NCBI RefSeq assembly: GCF_001431625.1
Contig: NZ_LLXT01000097.1
Location: 1-64,000, forward strand
From: Stenotrophomonas geniculata ATCC 19374 = JCM 13324
GTDB lineage: Bacteria > Pseudomonadota > Gammaproteobacteria > Xanthomonadales > Xanthomonadaceae
Direction of reading: 5' to 3'
DNA: 64,000 nucleotides
Shown: in pieces, positions 33,650 to 41,879 of the stretch
Numbering within the stretch: the first letter of the stretch is position 1
How the letters are laid out: each line of letters starts with the position of its first letter
Position numbers and translations under genes: made by a program
Notes under the pieces: generated by a model
Database searches by the model: none
What the model was told of the DNA's origin: nothing
Seen by the model: the letters and a program-made list of their open reading frames with translations, nothing else

Positions 33650-35017
33650 TCATTCCCAGCAGCGGTCGGCACGACCCTTGGCAGTCTGCGCGCGCGGGCA
33701 GTCACGCGGCGTGATGCGGCCTTCGGTCAGCTCCGTGCGCTGCTTGCCACCCTTGGCATCACGGCGCAGTTCGAAGGCATCGTAGAGACGGCCAGTCACG
33801 GTGCGTGCTTCATAGCGCAGGTGCTGCGGATCGATGTTCAACACCTGGAACAACTGGGTGTCTTCGGCCACCGGGTCCATCGTCCTGCGCGCTTCGTCGG
33901 AAAGGCGATACTGCTTCGGCCCCGCCACGGTGACCACATACTGCGGCGTCGCGGCCTGCCCTTCACCACGGCGACCATAGGTGTGATCGTGGCCCTGCAG
34001 CACCAGGTCGACGTTATGGCGGCGTACCACCGGCAGCAGCACGTCACGCAACGCGGCGTTCTCGCGTCCTTCGCGCGGCGAGTAGAACGGCTGGTGCAGC
34101 AGCACGATGGTCCACGGCTGCGGATTTCCGCCCAGTACCTTGTCCAGCCACTGTGCCTGTGCCTTGGCGGTGCCCAGGTCGAGCGCCGAAGTGCCATCGA
34201 CTACGGCCACGCGCACGCCCTGCGCATCGAACCAGTAGCTGGTCTGCTGCGCGGCGCTGGCGCCATTGCCCGGCAGCGCAAACGTCACCGGCCAATGCTT
34301 GCCCAGCACGCGGCGTTCCTGCGGGGTGTCCTCGAACTCCTCGAAATACTCGTGGTTGCCGATGGCCGGGGCCACCAGGGTTTCCTGCGCCAGCCAGCTG
34401 GTCGCAGCAAACCACTCGCCCCACTCGCTGTCATCCATGTTGTCGCCGCCGCTGACCAGGTCGCCGGCAAACAGGCTCATGCGCGCCTGCGGTGCGGCCT
34501 TCTGCGCGGCGCGCACTACCCGGCTGACATGGCTGACGTTCTTGTTCTGGGTATCACCGAAGTACAGCAGGGTCAGCGGCTGGTCGGCCGCGGCCAGTGT
34601 GCGCAACTGGTTCCAGGCGCTCCAGCTGCCGTTGCCCTGCACGCGGTAGACGTACTGGGTATCCGGCTGCAGGCCGCTGATGTCGGCGCGATGATGATGC
34701 GACAGACCATTCTCGGTCTGTAGCGAACGGGTCGTTGCGCGCACCTGGCGGATGCCCTCGATGGCCGGCGAATCTCCGGCGAGGGCAATCTCCAGCAGCG
34801 GTGCCTGCACGCTGCCGTCGGTACGCCAGGCGACAGCGAATCCATGGCTGGGATCGACCGCCGGCGAGGCGACGATGCGGTCAGGTACCGTCGTTGCTGC
34901 GTAGTGGCGGCTGCCCGCCGGCACCTGGGTATTCGGTTCGGCCGCTGCGAACGACAATGACGGCAACGCCAGCAGCAAGCTCAGCGCCAGCGTACGCATC
35001 ACGCAGTGCCCGCTCAT
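33650..35017 (-). CDS. Exported purple-acid-phosphatase-like metallophosphoesterase
   Basis: 455 residues. ATG 35017 overlaps the previous stop (ATGA); ATG 34999 is an alternative closer to the signal peptide (MRTLALSLLLALPSLSFA). An N-terminal fibronectin-like phosphatase domain (GFAVAWRTDG, GLQPDTQYVYRVQG) precedes the catalytic domain: FGDTQ, FAGDLVSGGDN, GNHEYF, LLHQPFY and GHDHTYGR, the dimetal motifs. The classic GDxxY Tyr is not seen. It would release phosphate from organic monoesters in the periplasm. Operon position after the phytase-like gene supports this. Confidence 0.88.
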   Translation of the reverse strand: MSGHCVMRTLALSLLLALPSLSFAAAEPNTQVPAGSRHYAATTVPDRIVASPAVDPSHGFAVAWRTDGSVQAPLLEIALAGDSPAIEGIRQVRATTRSLQTENGLSHHHRADISGLQPDTQYVYRVQGNGSWSAWNQLRTLAAADQPLTLLYFGDTQNKNVSHVSRVVRAAQKAAPQARMSLFAGDLVSGGDNMDDSEWGEWFAATSWLAQETLVAPAIGNHEYFEEFEDTPQERRVLGKHWPVTFALPGNGASAAQQTSYWFDAQGVRVAVVDGTSALDLGTAKAQAQWLDKVLGGNPQPWTIVLLHQPFYSPREGRENAALRDVLLPVVRRHNVDLVLQGHDHTYGRRGEGQAATPQYVVTVAGPKQYRLSDEARRTMDPVAEDTQLFQVLNIDPQHLRYEARTVTGRLYDAFELRRDAKGGKQRTELTEGRITPRDCPRAQTAKGRADRCWE

Positions 35018-36129
35018 GCGCCACACTCCAGCGGCAGCGCCAACTGCTTGGCGATGCTCTCCCAGTCGAACGCAACCACGCCCTGGTCGTCGTGCACGGC
35101 ATACAGCGCACCGTGCGGGAAGCGCGCGCTGGGTTGCTGCATCATCCAGATGCCATCGGTGTTGGCCACGGTATTGCCCTGGAACGCACCGACCGGCTTC
35201 AGCGTATGCCGGTCGAACAGGTGGAACACGCTGCGCTGCTTGCCCTGTTCGGTAGTGATCCACCAGCCGTCCTTGCCACAGGTGCGCAGGGTCACGCCTT
35301 CGGCCTGGGCCTTGAACACGTCGCGACCGAAGGTGGTACCGGTGAAGCGACCTGACAGGGTGTAGACCTTGAACTCGCTGGCGTAGCTCTCGTCCTCTTC
35401 GGCAATCAGCAGGCGGTCGTTATCCGGGTCGCCCCAGATCGATTCGACTACGCGTAGTGCACCGGCTTCGCTGGTGTCACCGATGCTGGCGACGAGCTTC
35501 GCCTCGACCTTCGCACCATCGCGGGTCACGTGATACTGGCGCACGCGCTTGTCCAGCTCGGCCAGCGGCGGCAGGATGTCACGGCCCTGCGCATCCTCGC
35601 CGTTGTCCCAGGAGTCGGTGACGTAGACGCTGTAGCCATCGGCGCGGCGGTCTACCCACAGCCCGTACGGCTTGCGCAGGTCCTCCGCAGCGAACGTCGC
35701 CAGCGGTGCGAAGTCCGGCAGGCTCAATACCTGCACGCGATGATTGTCGCGCTCCACGATCCACAGCAGATCGTCGATCACCGCGATGCCGTTTGGGCGG
35801 TCGAACTGCCCCGGTGCGGTGCCGCTGCTGCCCACGTCACGCAGGTGCTGGCCGGTGCTGCCGTCGTAGACCACCAGCTTGTCGGTGGCCTTTGCGGTGG
35901 CGATCAGCCACAGCCTGCCATCCGGAGCTCGCCAGGCCGCAGGCGAGTCGATGTTGTCAGCCGGGGTCATCGGCGAAAGGAAGGCCTCGGCGATGGTGGT
36001 CACCGCTCGCTCGCCGCTGGCCTTCGCTGACGTCGCGGCCATGGCGGGGTCATTGCCGGTGGCCGGCGTGCAGCCGGCAGCCAGCGCTACCGCCAGCGCG
36101 GTGGCCAAGGCAGTGATGCGACGCCCCAT
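35014..36129 (-). CDS. Beta-propeller phytase-like lipoprotein
   Basis: 371 residues from ATG 36129, which overlaps the TonB receptor stop (TGATG). Lipobox LAAGC (Cys20). The body has the 3-phytase/SMP propeller pattern: DSPAAWRAPDGRLWLIATAK, YDGSTGQHLRDVG, RPNGIAVIDDLLWIVERDNHRVQV, VYVTDSWD, ADTDGIW-type calcium-binding Asp-rich loops. Known beta-propeller phytases release phosphate from inositol phosphates with calcium. It is outer-membrane anchored here. Another esterase or lactonase with the same fold is the alternative. Confidence 0.78.
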   Translation of the reverse strand: MGRRITALATALAVALAAGCTPATGNDPAMAATSAKASGERAVTTIAEAFLSPMTPADNIDSPAAWRAPDGRLWLIATAKATDKLVVYDGSTGQHLRDVGSSGTAPGQFDRPNGIAVIDDLLWIVERDNHRVQVLSLPDFAPLATFAAEDLRKPYGLWVDRRADGYSVYVTDSWDNGEDAQGRDILPPLAELDKRVRQYHVTRDGAKVEAKLVASIGDTSEAGALRVVESIWGDPDNDRLLIAEEDESYASEFKVYTLSGRFTGTTFGRDVFKAQAEGVTLRTCGKDGWWITTEQGKQRSVFHLFDRHTLKPVGAFQGNTVANTDGIWMMQQPSARFPHGALYAVHDDQGVVAFDWESIAKQLALPLECGA

Positions 36130-38690
36130 CACAGTGCCACCTTCAGGCCCAGCGCGTAGGTGCGGCCATACTCTTCCATCTGCAGGGTGCGCGAGCGCGT
36201 GCCCTGGTACAGCTCAAGCGGCTTGTCCAGCAGGTTCTGCGCTTCGAGATACATGCTCACGCGCGGGGTGAACTTGTAGTCCAGCGAGAAGTCGAGCTGG
36301 GTGTTCGGCGCGACGTAGATGTCGAAGGCGCGGCCCTTGCCGATGCTGTCCAGGTACTCGCTGCGGTACACCGCCGCCAGCCGCGTACTCAGACCGTACT
36401 TCTCATAGCCGATGTGGGCACTGTAGACGTGCTTGGAGGCGCGCGGCAGGGTGAAGTCCTCGCCTGGGCGGTCCTTGATGCCGGCATCGAACTCGGTATC
36501 CAGCCACGTGCCACTGGCGCCGACCAGCAGGCCATCCAGGCCCTCCGGCAGGAAGGCCAGCTGCTGCTGCCAGTTGAACTCGGCACCGCGCACGGTGGCC
36601 TTGCGGCCGTTGATCGGCTGGGTCACGTCCAGGCCGCCGTAGGCCGGATCATTGGTGCGCACGGTCTCCACGATGTAACCATCGATCGACTTGTGGAACA
36701 GGCCCAGCGAGACGATGCCGCTGCTGCCGATGTACTTCTCTACCGACAGGTCGATGTTCTTCGACTCGTACGGGTCCAGTTCCGGATTGCCCAGGCGCAC
36801 TTCCTCGTCACCGCGGCTGTAGCCCACGCGCGGTGAAATGTCACCGAACGAGGGGCGCGACACGGTCTTGTTGGCCGAGGCGCGCAGCACCCAGTCATCG
36901 GCCGCGTCATAGCGCAGGTGCAGGCCCGGCAGCACGTTGGTGTAGCTGCTGTTGGCCACGCGCGGGGTGACGGTGAAGCTGCGGCCGTTGGCGGCCACGT
37001 CCACCTGGTTGCCGACTGCCTTGAACTGGGTGTTTTCCACGCGAACACCGCCGATGATGCGCAGCGCGCCCACATCCCAGGTGCCCATCGCATAGCTGGC
37101 GAAGATGTCTTCGCTGGCCACGTAGTCCTCTTCCAGCGAGGTCATCGCGTTGCCACCGACGTCCTGCGGGCGGGCACTGTACTGGCCGCCATTGGCCGCC
37201 CAGAAGGCACGCATCGCGGCCGAATCCATGCCATCACCCAGGTTGCCGTGGCGGTGTTCGGGCGGGGAGGTGCTCCAGCTCGACAGCGCCACCTTCGGGC
37301 CGACACGCAGTTCGCGCTCATCCACATTGACGTCGCGGTCGCGCCAGCGGCCCAGCAGGCCGAATTTGATGCTGCTGCTGTCGCCGTCGAAGCGCACGTT
37401 GACCTGCGCGCTGTGCTCCTTGTCGTTCACCTGCTTGGGCGAAAGCACGAAGCGGTCGAACGCGTAGTTGCTGCTGTCCAGCCACTGCGGATTGTCGAAG
37501 CTGTAGCTGGGCAGGCGGCTGCTCTGGTCCAGGGTGCCGTTGAAGGCCTTGCCGTTGAGCTTGAAGCGCGCCTCCATCTCGTCATTCACGCGCTCTTCGG
37601 TACGGGTGTAGCCAACCCTGTAGTCGACCACGGCGTTGGTCAGCTTGTTCTCGCCACCCAGGCTGGCCGCGAAGGTGTTTTCCTTCTTGGTTCGGTAGCG
37701 CATGCGCTTGTCGATGGAATCCTTCGGCATGCCATCCAGGCGGTACTGGTCGGTGCCGGTCCTGACCATCTTGGCGTCGTCGAAGTTGAAGATCACACGC
37801 TGGCGGGTTTCGGCATCGTCGAACTGGCTGTACAGCGTGCGCAGGTAGTACTTGCTGTCTTCGTTCGGGCGCCAGTCGAGGTTGAGGTTGGCGCCGATGC
37901 GCTTGCGCTCGATCTCGTACTTGCGGTGCTGCAGGTTGATCGCGGTGACGTCGCCAGGTGCGGCGTCATCCTCGCCGTCATACTCCACTTCGGTGTTGTC
38001 CGACTCGAACTTCCGCTTCTGGTAGTTCACGCCCAGGGCCACGCCGAAGGTGTCGTTGAACACTTCGCTGTAGTTGAAGGCGGCCTTGGGGCTGGTCTCG
38101 CCGGACAACTGCTGGTGGCTGCCTTCGATCTTGCCACGCAGGCTGCGACCGTCGCGGTCGAAGGCCGAGGCCGATTCCACCAGCACGGCGCCGCCGATGG
38201 CATCACCGGGCATGTCCGGGGTCGGCGACTTGACCACGCGCAGGCGTTCGGTGGAGTCGGACGGGATCACGTCCAACGGCGCGGCACGGCTGGAATCCTC
38301 CGGCGTGCCCACGGCGATGCCATCCACGCTGACGCTGTTGAGATTGGCATCCAGGCCACGGATCACCACGAAGCGGCCCTCGCCCTGGTCGCGGGTGACG
38401 CTGATGCCCGGCAGCCGCTGCAGCGACTCGGCCACGTTCTTGTCCGGGTACTGGCCCAGCGCATCGGAGGACACCGCGTCTTCGATGGCGTCGCTGCTGC
38501 GCTTGAGGTCGACCGTGCGGATCTGCGATTCGAGCTGGGCGCGCACTTCGATGCGGTCCAGGTCGACCGCGTCCGACGCCACGGCGCCGGTGGCGGCTAC
38601 CGCCTGCTGCCCGGCGGCATGCAGCGGTGCTGCGGCCCCCATTGCCAGGGTCAGCGTGATGGCAACGGCCAACGGAGTCTTGATATGCAC
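36129..38690 (-). CDS. TonB-dependent outer-membrane receptor
   Basis: 853 residues. Signal peptide (cleavage after LHA), plug domain with NVAESLQRLPGISVTRDQGEGRFVVIRGLD, then a 22-strand barrel ending in the aromatic signature (GRTYALGLKVAL). The plug and PDKNVAESLQRLPGI wording is that of the xanthomonad TonB-dependent (carbohydrate/substrate-scavenging) type. It is first in a set coupled to a phytase-like enzyme, phosphatase and pyrophosphatase, so the likely cargo is an inositol phosphate or other organic phosphate. The substrate is inferred from neighbours only. Confidence 0.9.
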   Translation of the reverse strand: MHIKTPLAVAITLTLAMGAAAPLHAAGQQAVAATGAVASDAVDLDRIEVRAQLESQIRTVDLKRSSDAIEDAVSSDALGQYPDKNVAESLQRLPGISVTRDQGEGRFVVIRGLDANLNSVSVDGIAVGTPEDSSRAAPLDVIPSDSTERLRVVKSPTPDMPGDAIGGAVLVESASAFDRDGRSLRGKIEGSHQQLSGETSPKAAFNYSEVFNDTFGVALGVNYQKRKFESDNTEVEYDGEDDAAPGDVTAINLQHRKYEIERKRIGANLNLDWRPNEDSKYYLRTLYSQFDDAETRQRVIFNFDDAKMVRTGTDQYRLDGMPKDSIDKRMRYRTKKENTFAASLGGENKLTNAVVDYRVGYTRTEERVNDEMEARFKLNGKAFNGTLDQSSRLPSYSFDNPQWLDSSNYAFDRFVLSPKQVNDKEHSAQVNVRFDGDSSSIKFGLLGRWRDRDVNVDERELRVGPKVALSSWSTSPPEHRHGNLGDGMDSAAMRAFWAANGGQYSARPQDVGGNAMTSLEEDYVASEDIFASYAMGTWDVGALRIIGGVRVENTQFKAVGNQVDVAANGRSFTVTPRVANSSYTNVLPGLHLRYDAADDWVLRASANKTVSRPSFGDISPRVGYSRGDEEVRLGNPELDPYESKNIDLSVEKYIGSSGIVSLGLFHKSIDGYIVETVRTNDPAYGGLDVTQPINGRKATVRGAEFNWQQQLAFLPEGLDGLLVGASGTWLDTEFDAGIKDRPGEDFTLPRASKHVYSAHIGYEKYGLSTRLAAVYRSEYLDSIGKGRAFDIYVAPNTQLDFSLDYKFTPRVSMYLEAQNLLDKPLELYQGTRSRTLQMEEYGRTYALGLKVAL

Positions 38691-38857
38691 TGGGAATCCC
38701 CATTCCTGTTAAGAATGGGTCTGCACGGTATGTCCGCAAGATTGCATGGCCGTGACATGCGCCTGCGCATTTCATGCTGGCCGTCTCCGGCCCCGGTTTG
38801 GGGTTGGCCGCCCAATCCGGCAAAATGGCGCCCTCTCTCCTTTTCCCCTTCCCGACC

Positions 38858-39490
38858 ATGAAGATCGTCGAAGTGCGCCACCCGCTGGTGCAGCACAAGA
38901 TCGGCCTGATGCGCAACGCTGCGCTCAGCACCAAGGATTTCCGCGAACTGGCCAACGAGCTGGGTACGCTGCTGGCCTATGAGGCCACCGCCGACCTGGA
39001 AACCGAGCCGCACACCCTGCCCGGCTGGGCCGGCCCGGTCACCGTGCAGCGCATTGCGGGCGCCAAGATCACCGTGGTGCCGATCCTGCGCGCCGGCCTG
39101 GGCATGCTCAGCGGCGTGCTGTCGCTGATCCCGGCCGCCCGCGTCAGCGTGGTGGGCCTGCAGCGCGATGAGGAAACCCTGCAGCCGGTGCCCTACTTCG
39201 AGCGCCTGACCGGCCGCCTGGAAGAGCGCGACGCGCTGATCCTGGACCCGATGCTGGCCACCGGCGGCACGCTGATCGCCACCATCGACATGCTCAAGCG
39301 TGCCGGCGCCCGCCGCATCAAGGGCATTTTCCTGGTGGCCGCGCCGGAAGGCATCGAGGCGGTCAAGGCCGTGCACCCGGACGTGGAGATCTACACCGCG
39401 GCCATCGACGCCCAGCTCAACGACAAGGGCTACATCCTGCCAGGCCTGGGCGATGCCGGTGACCGTATCTTCGGGACCCGCGTCGGCTGA
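38858..39490 (+). CDS. upp: Uracil phosphoribosyltransferase
   Basis: 210 residues from ATG 38858. Makes UMP from uracil and PRPP in pyrimidine salvage. Full length with [19 protein letters not shown] at the start, PILRAGLGM, the PRPP loop DPMLATGGT, and the C-terminal uracil-binding [17 protein letters not shown]. Divergent from the TonB receptor. A hairpin follows the stop. Confidence 0.97.
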   Translation: MKIVEVRHPLVQHKIGLMRNAALSTKDFRELANELGTLLAYEATADLETEPHTLPGWAGPVTVQRIAGAKITVVPILRAGLGMLSGVLSLIPAARVSVVGLQRDEETLQPVPYFERLTGRLEERDALILDPMLATGGTLIATIDMLKRAGARRIKGIFLVAAPEGIEAVKAVHPDVEIYTAAIDAQLNDKGYILPGLGDAGDRIFGTRVG

Positions 39491-39501
39491 TCCGGCGAAC
39501 C

Positions 39502-39540
39502 GGGGTCAGCGCCCTTTCACAGCGGAAGGGATCTGACCCC
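39502..39540. repeat. Nested inverted repeat between upp and the SRPBCC gene
   Basis: Outer arms GGGGTCAG (39502-39509) and CTGACCCC (39533-39540) enclose inner arms CCCTT/AAGGG (39512-39516, 39526-39530). It lies between two convergent genes and may stop both transcripts, though no T tract is seen. Confidence 0.5.
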
Positions 39541-39549
39541 AAGCGCGGC

Positions 39550-40029
39550 CTACAGGCCGGCCGCGAAGGCTTCCAGCTGGCCGATGACCGTGTTCCAGCC
39601 GTCGAAGAAGCCCAGCTGCTCATGCTGGTCACGCAGGGCCTTGTCCGGGTGCATCACCCGCGCGGTATAGCGGCAGCCCTGCCCGTCATCCTCCATCGTG
39701 ATGACGGCGGTGAAGCCCAGCCAGGGTGACTGCGGTCGCCAGCCTGCGCCCAGCATCGAGGTGAACACCAGGCGCTGCTGCGGCACGATCTCCAGGAAAC
39801 TGCCCGGATTGTCGCTGCTGCCACCATCGGGGCCCTGCATGAAGGTGTGGAAGGCCCCGCCGGGGCGCAGGTCGAATGCGCGTACCTCGGTGGTCCACGG
39901 CTTCGGGCACCACCACTGGCGCAGCAGTTCCGGATCGGTCCAGGCCCGCCACAGGGCGGCACGCGGTGCATTCAACACACGGCTGATGACCAGGTCGGTG
40001 TCAGGGTTGTTGCCTGCGTCTACGGCCAT
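39550..40029 (-). CDS. SRPBCC/AHSA1-family protein
   Basis: 159 residues from ATG 40029 (inside the previous gene). START/Bet v 1-like fold by sequence: LVISRVLNAPRAALWRAWTDPELLRQWWCPKPWTTEV, then FDLRPGGAFHTFMQGPDG and HEQLGFFDGWNTVIGQLEAF at the end, all standard for the AHSA1 group. Usually binds a hydrophobic ligand. Overlaps the ArsR regulator gene by 29 bases, so the two are coupled. Confidence 0.88.
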   Translation of the reverse strand: MAVDAGNNPDTDLVISRVLNAPRAALWRAWTDPELLRQWWCPKPWTTEVRAFDLRPGGAFHTFMQGPDGGSSDNPGSFLEIVPQQRLVFTSMLGAGWRPQSPWLGFTAVITMEDDGQGCRYTARVMHPDKALRDQHEQLGFFDGWNTVIGQLEAFAAGL

Positions 40030-40369
40030 GGGCCTGCTCCTGTCGGTGAAGGGTTTCAACGAAATCGACCATGCGGTCGGCGCGCGCTTCCCATACGGCA
40101 CGTTGTTCGGCCAGCCACTGCTCGGCCTCGCCCAACCGCGCCGGCACCAGTTCGCAGGTGCGTACGCGCCCCCGCTTGTGGCTGCGCACCACGCCGCTGC
40201 GCTCCAGCACGGCCAGATGTTTCATCAGAGAAGGCAAAGCCATCTCGAAGGGCCCGGCCAGCATCGACACCGTGCGCGGCCCCTGCCCCAGCACAGCCAC
40301 GATCGCGCACCGGGTCGGGTCGGCCAATGCCTGGAAGACGTCTTGAATGGCGGGATCATACTTACCCAT
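40001..40369 (-). CDS. ArsR-family transcriptional regulator
   Basis: 122 residues from ATG 40369. A winged helix: YDPAIQDVFQALADPTRCAIVAVLGQGPRTVSML, then PSLMKHLAVLERSGVVRSHKRGR and CELVPARL. This is the non-metal subgroup that pairs with AHSA1-type proteins and typically represses the joint operon. No metal-binding Cys pair is seen. It leads the two-gene unit with the SRPBCC protein. Confidence 0.9.
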   Translation of the reverse strand: MGKYDPAIQDVFQALADPTRCAIVAVLGQGPRTVSMLAGPFEMALPSLMKHLAVLERSGVVRSHKRGRVRTCELVPARLGEAEQWLAEQRAVWEARADRMVDFVETLHRQEQAHGRRRRQQP

Positions 40370-40492
40370 ATGGCTAAGTAATACGCCGATCTGAACGTTG
40401 CCGCAAGCAGGCGCGGCAATGGCGTGGTTCTTCACGTGGCCTTGCAGGCTGGAAGCGAATGCTCCGCGCACCCGCCACCCTTGGAGCTCCCG

Positions 40493-40786
40493 ATGAAAGC
40501 CTCTTTCCTGCTGGCCGCCGTCCTGCTGGTCGGCCTGCCCCTGGCTGCCAATGCCACCACGCCGCAGCAGCAGCGCATGGCCGAATGCTCAGCCAAGAAC
40601 AAGGGCTTGAAGGGGGATGCCTACAAGACTGCACAGAGCTCCTGCCTCAGCGGCCATGCCGCCGAGACCAAGGCCGCGACAACGCCGCAGGAACGCATGC
40701 GCAAATGCAACGCCGATGCCGGCACGAAAAAATTGACCGGTGATGCGCGCAAGACCTTCATGAGCAGTTGCCTGAAGGCATCGTAA
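40493..40786 (+). CDS. psiF: PsiF-repeat secreted protein
   Basis: 97 residues from ATG 40493. Signal peptide with cleavage after NA (about residue 21), then two PsiF repeats: QQQRMAECSAKNKGLKGDAYKTAQSSCLSG and QERMRKCNADAGTKKLTGDARKTFMSSCL, each with two conserved Cys. E. coli psiF is induced by phosphate starvation; molecular role unknown. A strong terminator follows. Confidence 0.88.
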   Translation: MKASFLLAAVLLVGLPLAANATTPQQQRMAECSAKNKGLKGDAYKTAQSSCLSGHAAETKAATTPQERMRKCNADAGTKKLTGDARKTFMSSCLKAS

Positions 40787-40846
40787 CGGTCGCATCCGGA
40801 TGAAACGGCCATCCACGCATGGCGTGGACCTGCCGCCATCAGTGAA

Positions 40847-40868
40847 GGCCGGGCGTTGCCCGGCCTTT
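40847..40868. terminator. Terminator between psiF and the MBL hydrolase gene
   Basis: GGCCGGGC-GTT-GCCCGGCC, perfect 8-bp stem, then TTT on the + strand. It serves psiF and may also end the convergent gene. Confidence 0.65.
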
Positions 40869-40871
40869 CCA

Positions 40872-41759
40872 TTACCCCAGGGCGCGTGCCTTCAGCTCGC
40901 CCTGTTCGTGCAGGGTCACGAAACGCCCCTTGTCATCCCTGCCCAGCTGCGCCAACGCCACCTGCGGGTCGTGGGTGAAGAACAGCCGCACGTTGCGCGC
41001 CAGCTTGTCTTCAAGGAACTGCCGCTTTTCGTCGATCAGCAGCTCGGCATTGCGGTCGTAGCCCATGGTGATCGGCACGTGTACCCATGAGCGCCCCGGG
41101 ATCAGGTCGGCACAGAACACCACGCCACCGTGCGCACTTTCGCCGGCATGCGCGTGACCGACGATCTCGGCCAGCATCAGCCCCGGCGTATGCCCGTCGC
41201 TGTAGCTGAAGCGCACGCTGCGGCCGAGCGCCTTCGAGTACTCCCCGTCCACCACTTCCAGCCGGCCACTGGCCTGCAGCAGGCCCGGCAGTTCCGGAAT
41301 GAAGCTGGCGCGGTCGCGCGGGTGTGGCTGCACGGCGCGCTGCCAATGCTGCGCGCCGACCACATAGGTTGCGTTGGGGAACAGCAGCTCGGGCTCACGC
41401 CCTTCGCTCCACGCCGCCAGCAGGCCGCCGGCATGATCGAAGTGCAGGTGGCTGAGCACCACCACGTCGATATCCTCGTGCTCGAAGCCGGCTTCGCGCA
41501 GCGAATCGATCAGCACATGCTGGCTTTCCTGCACGCCGTAGCGCTCGCGCATGCGCGGGTCGAAGAACGCGCCGATCCCGGTTTCAAACAGCACGGTTTT
41601 GCCTTCCAGCGGGCTGGCAAGCAGCGCACGGCAGGCCAGCTCGATGCGATTGAGCTCGTCCGGTGCCGCCCATTTTTCCCACAACGCGCGCGGCGCGTTG
41701 CCGAACATCGCGCCGCCATCGAGGCGCTGCGAGTTTCCACGAATTGACCAGAGTTTCAT
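40872..41759 (-). CDS. Metallo-beta-lactamase-fold hydrolase
   Basis: 295 residues, cytoplasmic. The dizinc motif is HLHFDHAGG, with later metal ligands in [17 protein letters not shown] and THDPQVA. The family covers lactonases, glyoxalase II-like and ester hydrolases; SDGHTPG is typical of the group with quorum-quenching lactonases, but overall placement is uncertain. No signal peptide. Convergent with psiF. Confidence 0.85.
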   Translation of the reverse strand: MKLWSIRGNSQRLDGGAMFGNAPRALWEKWAAPDELNRIELACRALLASPLEGKTVLFETGIGAFFDPRMRERYGVQESQHVLIDSLREAGFEHEDIDVVVLSHLHFDHAGGLLAAWSEGREPELLFPNATYVVGAQHWQRAVQPHPRDRASFIPELPGLLQASGRLEVVDGEYSKALGRSVRFSYSDGHTPGLMLAEIVGHAHAGESAHGGVVFCADLIPGRSWVHVPITMGYDRNAELLIDEKRQFLEDKLARNVRLFFTHDPQVALAQLGRDDKGRFVTLHEQGELKARALG

Positions 41760-41810
41760 GTGTCGATTATCGGCGCCGGCTCGTTAAATAATCGCTAGAA
41801 GGGAAACAGA

Positions 41811-41836
41811 AAACCCCGCCGGCAAAGGCGGGGTTT
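41811..41836 (-). terminator. Terminator of the ggt cluster
   Basis: AAACCCCGCC / GGCGGGGTTT, 10-bp stem with a six-base loop, followed on the - strand by a T-rich tract. It lies 44 bases past the ggt stop. Confidence 0.75.
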
Positions 41837-41879
41837 CGATAATCAGCCGGATTGCCGGCCAGCAGCCGGCACGACCGGA

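Noticed and set aside
36918-38861. 647-residue frame opposite the TonB receptor
   Set aside because: Shadow of the receptor; composition is not protein-like.
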